A DNA stretch of 64,000 nt from Thermothielavioides terrestris NRRL 8126 (lineage: Eukaryota > Ascomycota > Sordariomycetes > Sordariales > Chaetomiaceae). The translations under genes and the position numbers were made by a program. Every line of letters starts with the position of its first letter. The first letter of the stretch is position 1. Below, piece after piece: positions 57,901 through 64,000 of this stretch. The DNA lies in contig NC_016457.1 of NCBI RefSeq assembly GCF_000226115.1, positions 6,758,001-6,822,000 of the forward strand. The letters are read 5' to 3'. The notes beneath the pieces are model-generated. The model ran no database searches and was not told the origin of the DNA. It worked only from the letters and a program-made list of their open reading frames with translations.

Positions 57901-58342
57901 CTCTCCTGCTGGCGCACCCACGTCACGAGGATTTGCTCGTCCGCGTGGGTAAACGCGGTCCTGAGGGGTCTCGTCGGGTTCTTCACGTGGCATATCTGGT
58001 AATCTTCGATGTTTAAGAGCTCGCCCTTGGCCACCGAGTCTTCGACATACTTCCACGAAACGGAACCAGCGGGAGTATCTTTCCTGGCGTGGTCGGCAAT
58101 CAAGACGTCGGCGTGTTTTTCTAGGAGGACGATGTTGCCGCCATTGTCCTTCCGCGAGGTCAGCATGCCTGGTCAGAGACGGCTAGCGGTGGACAGGGCG
58201 GGGGACGAGGACGACGTGCCATAATGCTTTCAATGATCGAACTCCGTAATGGGACCCGCATAGAAACCCAGAACTTAATTCCATTGAAGAGCGAGCCCAC
58301 GCACTTCCCGTGTACTCCCTCGTACACTGTCGGCGCGGCCAT
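54938..58342 (-). CDS. rap1: Telomere protein Rap1 (BRCT, two Myb, RCT)
   Basis: Exons 58216-58342 (donor uncertain), 57849-58168, 57409-57792 and 54938-57349 join in phase to about 1080 residues. Rap1 binds telomeres or telomere-binding proteins and controls telomere length, capping and silencing. Domain order is canonical. A BRCT domain (about 1-105) has FNGIKFWVSMRVPLRS, NGGNIVLLEKHADVLIADH and GSVSWKYVEDSV. Myb domain 1 (about 114-172) has AFTHADEQILVTWVRQQE and YPQHSWQSWRTKWV. A Myb-like domain (about 242-300) has RFTAEDDEILMQYVRKCV and YPHHTYQSWRDRYV. Then follow a long disordered acidic region (Glu/Asp runs) and a C-terminal RCT-like domain (GDERAWALFWQLAKKHGADR). Both Myb repeats are split by an intron just before the YP-Q/H-H third-helix motif. 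The first donor is weak (GTCGTC type). Confidence 0.93.
55567..55704. repeat. 69-bp tandem duplication inside rap1
   Basis: Two 69-bp units (55567-55635 and 55636-55704) differing at only a few bases. They encode two 23-residue units with NMRAAPHH and PSRRTLP in the Rap1 linker. A second, weaker duplication lies next to it (KGKQPA ... PCPPSSTT, twice). Confidence 0.92.
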
Positions 58343-59372
58343 GTCGTCGCTGCGTCAACCCTAACCCTGCCTCTCAAGGCACAGCTTTGCCAACACAAGG
58401 CGGTTGCTGGAAGAGATCGCCAGGCGGAGGAAGAGGTCAGGAAACCGGGCGGCTAGCAGAGGTTGGAGATTCGGGTGTGCAGCGGCATCAGATGTCCCTG
58501 CAACCGAGCGAGTCTGCAGAATTCGCGACGTTGCTGGTTACCACGGTGGATGGAAATGGGCTGGCGGTGGATGATTGATCGCAAACGGCTGCGCGGCCAG
58601 CGCCACACACGGTCAAACGGTGGAGCGCGGGGCCAGAGCGCGTCGCGTTGAATGGTAGCAGTCAGCAGGAGGATTCCGAGTCTCGGGCGGGACAAAGTGA
58701 TGAGGTCTCGCCGAGATGGCCGGATGGTGAAAACGGTGAAATCCAGGCATGTTTACAGCTGGCTTCGCGATTTTGGAGAGAGCAGTCGCGCTCTCATTAG
58801 CCTTCGGGTTAGGCCTTGCTGTTTTGGTCAGGAGAGGAATACAAAGACGCTGTGATCGTAACCTACCTACGTTAGTCAAATACCGCGGTAGATGCTTAAG
58901 CGAGCTTTGAACCTCGACAGCGAAGTACCTCAATTACTCCGCTCGTACAGTACATACAGCGCCAATCAGTACAGCAGATAGTCCGTATCATTTACGCAGC
59001 GGAATTCCTCAACTCAACATGGAACCTTAACTTCCTGTGCACCATTATTCCGCATGGGCAGGGTGCTTGGCCATCTTGGGATCGCCGCTGTGCTTGCTTG
59101 ATTGTGCAACAACTCCAACGCCTTTTCCCTCTGTTTCCGCCGCGGCAGTTGGACAGCCACTGTAGGTCAGGTAGTTACTAGTGCACGATTGGGCGGCGTA
59201 GCCGAAACTCGCACAGCCCGCTCGGCCCCTGGAGGACAACACGCATAGACACAGCAGCTTGACTAACGTGAACAGCCAAACACAACATCGGCGACGCCTC
59301 TTCGGCATCAGCGCCGAGCTGCTGTAGGATGCATTTAGTGGCAACTCGTCTGCACCATATCCGCCCGTCAAG
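58343..59372. promoter_or_regulatory. Shared upstream region of rap1 and swf1
   Basis: About 1.03 kb between divergent start codons. The double telomeric repeat at 58357-58368 lies 15-26 bp before the rap1 ATG. No other gene is supported. Confidence 0.5.
58357..58368 (-). promoter_or_regulatory. Double telomeric repeat (telobox) next to rap1 ATG
   Basis: AACCCTAACCCT on the plus strand, i.e. AGGGTTAGGGTT in the rap1 sense, located 15-26 bp upstream of the rap1 start codon. It matches the TTAGGG repeat of filamentous fungal telomeres. Confidence 0.7.
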
Positions 59373-60800
59373 ATGGGCACTCTCGCCACCATTGCCCTCG
59401 TCGTCCTGGGCATTTCGTTCATGGTGTTCGTGACCTTCTTTGGCCGACTCCCAGCACTCAGGTGAGCCGAACGATAGAGCACAACCTCCGAAGCCTGGCA
59501 TGCGCGACACCCGTTATTAACCCCCGACCGGCTCAGACGCACGCCGATTGCCTGGCTTCACAAGCTGCTCTGGGTCCACCTCCCCAATGGCATCCTGAGC
59601 CTCGACCAGCGCCTCAGCGGGGGCAGGGTCACCACGTCCTGCGTGCGGTTCGCCAACTTCATGATGTACGACCGCCACCCTACCGTGCTGGTACGACCAA
59701 CCCGCCCCCCCCCCCCCCCCCCCCCCGGCCCTACCTCTACTTTCACAAACGCAGCTGCTGACAGGAAATCCCAGATCTTCTTTCTCGTCCTCCTCGTCGG
59801 CGGCGAGTTCTTGTACCTGCCGGCGGTCTGGCCGCAGCTCAGCCTGCTGACCAAAGCAACCGGCGCGCTGGCCATCGTGCTGCCCTACGTCTTCCTCTAC
59901 CTCGCCGCCTTCACCGACCCGGGCTTCATCACGCCGGCCAACCACATCCCCGAGATGGCGCGGTACCCGTACGACTTCACGCTCTTCCACCCGGGCGCGA
60001 CCTGCGCGACCTGCCGCTTCCTCAAGCCGGCCCGGTCCAAGCACTGCAGCGTGTGCAAGCGCTGCGTCGCCCGCAGCGACCACCACTGCATCTTCATCAA
60101 CAGCTGCGTCGGCGCCCGCAACCACCGCTGGTTCCTCCTGCTGCTGCTCTCCACCGCCGCCCTGACCCTCTACGGCGGCCTGCTGGGCATGCGCCTCATG
60201 ACCGCCCGCATCCGCGCGCGCTTCCCGGACTGGTCGCTGCTGCCCTGGCGCGCCGGCGGCATGTCCCTCTCCCGCTGGCTGATCCTGTGGAGCTGGGGCA
60301 TGCAGGAGGCCGGCGGCGTCGCCATGGGCGCCGTCACCCTGCTCGCGCTCATGACCTCCCCGCTGGTGTGGGCGCTGCTGGGGTACCACGTGTGGCTGAT
60401 CTACTGCGGCACCACGACGAACGAGTCGATGAAGTGGTCGGACTGGCAGGTCGAGATGGACCTCGGGTTCGCCTTCAAGCGCCGGCTGGACCCGCGGAGG
60501 ATCAAGGACGTGAGCGTCGAGCCGGCCTGGACGAGATGGCCGGCCGAAGCGGAGCAGGTCTTGGTTCGCACCGAGGACGGGATGCCGCCGGGCCCGGCTA
60601 CGCATGCGTCGGGGGTTGGGGAGTGGCAGGCCGTGTGGCGCCTGCGCGACGTGGAGAACTTGTACGATCTCGGCTTCTGGGACAACCTGCTGGATGTGTT
60701 GATCCCGGGGTTCATGTTTCGGGAACCACACGTGCCGGTGGCGGAGGAGCGGCTGCGGCAGAAGAAGAAGAGGCGGGCGAGGAGGATCTACTTGGCGTAG
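59373..60800 (+). CDS. swf1: DHHC palmitoyltransferase Swf1
   Basis: Exons 59373-59461, 59537-59690 and 59775-60800 give 422 residues with consistent phases. Swf1-type enzymes attach palmitate to cysteines near the membrane, e.g. of SNAREs, in the ER. TM1 is LATIALVVLGISFMVFVTFF. Two further membrane spans flank the loop GEFLYLPAVWPQLSLL / ALAIVLPYVFLYLAAF. The zinc-binding DHHC-CRD reads CATCRFLKPARSKHCSVCKRC, then the catalytic SDHHCIFINSCVGARNHRWF. Two more TM segments follow. The FANFMMYDRHP segment after TM1 is typical of Swf1 orthologues. Intron 2 contains a C22 tract and the ATC acceptor (CCCAG) is chosen because it restores the family-like IFFLVLLVGGEF. Confidence 0.92.
59705..59726 (+). 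repeat. C22 homopolymer in swf1 intron 2
   Basis: Twenty-two consecutive C shortly after the GTACGA donor. It is G-quadruplex-capable on the minus strand and probably hypervariable. Confidence 0.92.
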
Positions 60801-61015
60801 AGCGGTTCGGGCGGATTGGGATAGATAGATACGCTATATAGACACGATATCGAGGAGCATATTCTGTCAGAGTACAAGGCAGCGCAATACATACGGGGTT
60901 GTTAGAACATGCATCAAGCCATTGTTCCAGGGGTATCAATCAGTCTATCGTCCGCCCAGGTCACGACCATCGTACACTACGAATACATAATCCACACTGC
61001 TCAGACGTGCTCCGC

Positions 61016-62329
61016 CTATTGACCGCCCGCCTTCGCCGCCGCCGAGGGAGACGCCCACTGGATCTGGTCGAACGGCACGATCTTCGGTGCAGCAGTCGGC
61101 GCCTGCAAGCCGTTCGCCGGCCTCGTGTCCTCAAATATCCCAGCCATGCGGCCGATCGCCCACCGCGCCCCGACGACGCCGAGGCCCTGGCTGTCGCTGT
61201 CCGGGTCGCCCGCCGCGGTAACCCATATCTCCGTCTGCCACCCCTTCTCCCGCCCCTCCAGCCAGGTCGAGCTTCCCTTCTCCACCTTCCTCAGCTCCTC
61301 CCACACGTCCATGCACACCTCCTCCACCCTGCTCCTCGCCCCCGGCCCAGCAGACGGCGGCTCGCTGCGCAGCAACTTATCCGCCTTGGTCAGCACGACG
61401 GCCGTCTTGACCCCGGCGTCCCGCAACATCTCCAGCACCATCCGATCCGACTGCTTCACCCCGGACACCGCATCAATCAGCAGCACCGCGCCCTTCAGCA
61501 TCTGCCGCCTGCCCAGGTACTTGGCGATCTCGACCCCCCACTCTGCCTCCGACCCCAGCCCGTAACCCGGCATATCGACCATGACAAGCCGATGCGCCGG
61601 CGGCGGCTCCTTCTTGGCGCTCAGCGCGCGCCGCTGAGCACGAGTCATCCCGCCGCGACTGAGCGCGCGCGCAACCTCCTTCGCGCGCGCGAGCGCCGCC
61701 ACGCGCTGCTCCTTGCTGGGCTCGCCGAACCCGTACGCGTTGATGCTGCGCGTGCTGCCCGCCGTGCGGCTGGTGATGGCCAGGCCCTGGCCGCGCGCGC
61801 GCAGGCCGTGGGCGCGGCCCGCGGACGCCGCCCCCCTGCCCGCCAGCGCGTTGATCAGCGTCGACTTGCCCACGTTGGACCGCCCCAGCAGGCACACCTC
61901 GGGCGTGTGGCTGTTGGGCGGCACGTGCAGGAAGCGCGAGGCCGAGTAGAGGAAGCGCGGCCCCGCGCTGGTGAAGAGCGCCGTTGCTTGCGCGAGGCTC
62001 GCGGGCGGGAGCGGCGGCGCCGGCTGCGCGCGCTGGTTCGGGTCGTTGGACGGGGGCGGGAGGTAGGACTGCGCGGGGAGGAGCGCTTCGGGGTGTGTTG
62101 GCTTGGTGGAGGAGGGGCGGAGTGGCGGCGTGGGCTTGGGCTTGGGGTCGGGTTTGGATGCGGGTGGTCGCTGGGAGGGTTTGGAGGAAGATGATGGGGT
62201 TGCGGTCGTGGTTGACAGGGAACGGAGGCTTTGGCTGGCGATTCGTTGTCGTAAGGGTGACCTTCGTACTAGGACCCGGCTTAATGTTGATGTGTGTGAC
62301 GCTAACGGCAATATCCTCGGGGTCGCCAT
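61016..62329 (-). CDS. Mitochondrial EngB/YihA-type GTPase (Mrx8-like)
   Basis: Single exon of 437 residues. The N-terminus is Arg/Ser-rich without acids (LVRRSPLRQRIASQSLRSLS), a mitochondrial presequence, followed by a Pro-rich linker. The TRAFAC/EngB GTPase domain has G1 GRSNVGKST, G3 DMPGYGLG and G4 TKADK. The switch I region contains TSRTAGSTRSIN. An Ala/Arg/Lys-rich insert (about residues 230-265) separates G1 from G3. Family knowledge: EngB GTPases help large-subunit ribosome assembly; the yeast relative Mrx8 (YDR336W) is mitochondrial. The gene is divergent from fmc1. Confidence 0.9.
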   Translation of the reverse strand: MATPRILPLASHTSTLSRVLVRRSPLRQRIASQSLRSLSTTTATPSSSSKPSQRPPASKPDPKPKPTPPLRPSSTKPTHPEALLPAQSYLPPPSNDPNQRAQPAPPLPPASLAQATALFTSAGPRFLYSASRFLHVPPNSHTPEVCLLGRSNVGKSTLINALAGRGAASAGRAHGLRARGQGLAITSRTAGSTRSINAYGFGEPSKEQRVAALARAKEVARALSRGGMTRAQRRALSAKKEPPPAHRLVMVDMPGYGLGSEAEWGVEIAKYLGRRQMLKGAVLLIDAVSGVKQSDRMVLEMLRDAGVKTAVVLTKADKLLRSEPPSAGPGARSRVEEVCMDVWEELRKVEKGSSTWLEGREKGWQTEIWVTAAGDPDSDSQGLGVVGARWAIGRMAGIFEDTRPANGLQAPTAAPKIVPFDQIQWASPSAAAKAGGQ

Positions 62330-62640
62330 TGTGCTGAAGATTGGGCGAGTGGTCTCGCAGCGTTGTGCTGTCGGCGAGGATGGATGGAAAGGCTCGGACG
62401 AGATCTCATGTCAATTCGGGGCAATCACTTTGCCTGCCGGAATGATGCTTCGCGATAAGGGTTAGGGTTAAATTTCGAGATCAATCGACTGGCAGTCTTC
62501 GGCCTTCGAGAGCTCCATCTTGAACTTCACCAGCAAACCTTCCCTCAGTCTGCACACAATCAACAACTGGCCTCCATTACACACACCACCGCCCGCCCAC
62601 CTGTGGTCAATTCGCCAAGACATCCCCCAAAAACAACACA
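62330..62640. promoter_or_regulatory. Shared EngB-like/fmc1 promoter with telobox
   Basis: 311 bp between divergent start codons. TAAGGGTTAGGGTTA at about 62456-62470 is a double telobox. Short leaders are implied for both mitochondrial genes. Confidence 0.6.
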
Positions 62641-63039
62641 ATGGCAGTCCCCGCCCCAACCCTCCGCTCCCTCTACCGCGCCTTCCTCCGCGAGCTGCCC
62701 CCGCGCCCGCTGCTCACCACCCCCCGGGCGCCCCTGCACCAGCGCCTGCGCGACAACTTCCAAGCCGCCGCCGCCGCCGGCACCGCGTCGTCATCCTACC
62801 CATCATCGACAGGAACCGAAACCGACATCGAGATGGCAGCCGCCCAGGCGGAGCAGTACCTCGCCTACCTGCGCGCGCAGCGCACCTACGTCACGCTGCT
62901 GGAGCGCTACAACCCCGGCATGGGCATGGACGAGGAGGAGCGCGTGCGGCTGACCGCGCGGCGGGTCGGGTTGGATCTGCCGGTGGAGTATTCTGGGGAT
63001 GAAGAGGGGAAGGGAGAAGGTGTGCCGGGGAGGAAGTAA
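62641..63039 (+). CDS. fmc1: ATP synthase assembly factor Fmc1 (LYR motif)
   Basis: 132 residues, single exon. TLRSLYRAFLRELPPRPLL carries the LYR motif and the ELPPR block characteristic of Fmc1, followed by PRAPLHQRLRDNF. A middle QAEQYLAYLRAQRTYVTLLERYNPG helix is also family-like. Fmc1 is a mitochondrial matrix protein needed (at elevated temperature in yeast) for F1 assembly, acting with Atp12. The C-terminus is acidic and Gly-rich (GDEEGKGEGVPG). Confidence 0.88.
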   Translation: MAVPAPTLRSLYRAFLRELPPRPLLTTPRAPLHQRLRDNFQAAAAAGTASSSYPSSTGTETDIEMAAAQAEQYLAYLRAQRTYVTLLERYNPGMGMDEEERVRLTARRVGLDLPVEYSGDEEGKGEGVPGRK

Positions 63040-63910
63040 GCTGGCTGGGACGGGAGTTGAAATGTACCGTGTACTGCTTGGATCCATTTGTTTGGCGTTC
63101 GGCGAACGGGGTTGGACACTTGGGGACAGGATAGATTTTTGGAGGGTTGGGGAGCGGGTTGTTGTTGAGGGATACTTGGTAGGTTGCTCTGGACTCGGTA
63201 CATACACCGTTTCTTGAAGGGAGGCCGGTGTGTTGCTGACATTTTCCGGCAGTACATCCGGGGAGGCTGTTGATAGCATCAAGGGCTGTACAAAACTTGT
63301 ACTGAAGAACATGAAAGAGAAATGCGCAAGCAGTCATCCCAGAGAGGGCTGTTGGACTGAGTGAGGGAAAGGGCTTGTAGAACCTGGGATCTCTGGCTAG
63401 TTGGTGTGTCGGGGAAATCCCAACAAACCCCCCCGTGCAGCCGTCAACGAAAGCCCGGCAGGCACAGAATTCAAGCCGCGTCATCTGGTCTGTTCGTTGT
63501 ATGTATGCTGGCTACACAGCTGGTCTCGTCGTGACAAGCCTGCCGCACAGAAGGATGGATGTGAATCGAAGTAGGTAACAAACCGTCCGCCTGAGTCTTG
63601 CCCTATGCTCTCCATAACAGATCCTCCGAGTTATGCATTGGTGTGTCATTCCATCGTTTCCCGTAAGTTTGTAGAAGACAAAGGAAAGGGAAAGGAAAAG
63701 AAAAGCAGAAAGAAAAAAGAATAAAGGACAATAGGGGTATCAACAACATAAACTAAACTGTCCCCATCAGCCAACACCAAGCAGCGCGCCTCACGCCACT
63801 CGAGGCCCTAAAATCAGCGACTTTCCTTCCTGCTCCTCTCCTCTCAGAGAAAGAAGAAAGCCACTCAAGAGAACCCCCTCAGAAAGCGGCCACGGATTAA
63901 TTGCCCACTG
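63040..63910. other. Intergenic between fmc1 and right-edge gene
   Basis: About 870 bp of 3' flank of fmc1 and of the minus-strand gene cut by the window edge. Purine-rich near 63680-63725. No further gene is supported. Confidence 0.5.
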
Positions 63911-64000
63911 CTACACGCCACCCACGCCGCCCTCCTCAAAGCTCTCGTCCCACCCGCCCGTCTCCAGCAGCCAGCCGCCGACGCGCTCCTTGACGCTGCC
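63911..64000 (-). CDS. C-terminus of a truncated minus-strand gene
   Basis: The last 29 codons read SVKERVGGWLLETGGWDESF, then EEGGVGGV and a TAG stop, running off the window edge. The sequence looks coding (acidic/aromatic tail), but the family cannot be told from this fragment. Confidence 0.45.
   Translation of the reverse strand, partial: GSVKERVGGWLLETGGWDESFEEGGVGGV

Noticed and set aside
59517..60731. 404-codon minus-strand ORF across swf1
   Set aside because: Antisense to the DHHC gene; His/Glu/Ala-rich composition typical of a GC-rich shadow.
60899..62194. 431-codon plus-strand ORF opposite the EngB-like gene
   Set aside because: Arg/Leu/His-rich shadow of a clear GTPase gene.

Overview
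The window comes from a filamentous ascomycete nuclear genome, most likely a Sordariomycete (Sordariales/Chaetomiaceae-like). Genes are split by short introns of about 50-110 bp with GTRNGN donors and YAG acceptors. Coding regions are GC-rich. Intergenic DNA is long, with homopolymer tracts and a MITE-like repeat. The protein families are typical of Pezizomycotina: fungal STAND N-terminal plus ubiquitin-like protein, PCL cyclin, UEV/Mms2, Mon2, Rap1, Swf1, Fmc1. Taxonomy is an inference from gene content and style, not from a marker gene.

Layout. 0.8-2.1 kb: a four-exon STAND-N/ubiquitin-like protein. 4.1-4.8 kb (-): a spliced protein I do not recognise. 5.7-8.6 kb: an AlkB-family dioxygenase (-) divergent from the CDK1/Cdc2 kinase (+). 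8.6-17.7 kb: about 9 kb with no convincing gene, holding MITE copy 1 (11.2-11.6 kb) and several low-complexity tracts. 17.7-19.0 kb: a Pho85-type (PCL) cyclin. 19-27 kb: gene-poor, with two small Cys-rich proteins starting Met-Cys and a frameshifted glyoxalase/VOC gene. 27.4-33.4 kb: the proteasome activator Blm10/PA200. 34.1 kb: an intron-containing tRNA-Val(CAC). 35.0-37.6 kb (-): a Ser/Thr kinase. 39.1-41.3 kb: a bZIP factor. 41.6-42.8 kb (-): an LYR-motif protein. 43.3-50.0 kb: Mms2-like UEV (-) divergent from Mon2 (+). 50.5-51.8 kb (-): a stomatin-like-2 protein. 52.0-52.4 kb: MITE copy 2. 53.4-54.6 kb: an ORF built on two internal tandem repeats. 54.9-58.3 kb (-): telomere protein Rap1, divergent from Swf1 palmitoyltransferase (59.4-60.8 kb). 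61.0-62.3 kb (-): mitochondrial EngB-type GTPase, divergent from Fmc1 (62.6-63.0 kb). The right edge cuts the C-terminus of one more minus-strand gene.

Most genes are conserved single-copy housekeeping genes in head-to-head pairs with shared upstream regions (AlkB/CDK1, kinase/bZIP, UEV/Mon2, Rap1/Swf1, EngB/Fmc1). Several products act in mitochondria (stomatin-like 2, EngB, Fmc1, the LYR protein). There is no secondary-metabolite cluster, no virus and no CRISPR.

The most interesting signals are: (1) two copies of an undescribed MITE-like element with 32-34 bp terminal inverted repeats, 9-10 bp target-site duplications, an internal TTAGGG-like tract and RIP-like divergence; (2) a double telomeric repeat in the leader of the gene for the telomere protein Rap1, suggesting autoregulation; (3) a second telobox in the shared promoter of two mitochondrial genes; (4) the double-minisatellite ORF at 53.4 kb.
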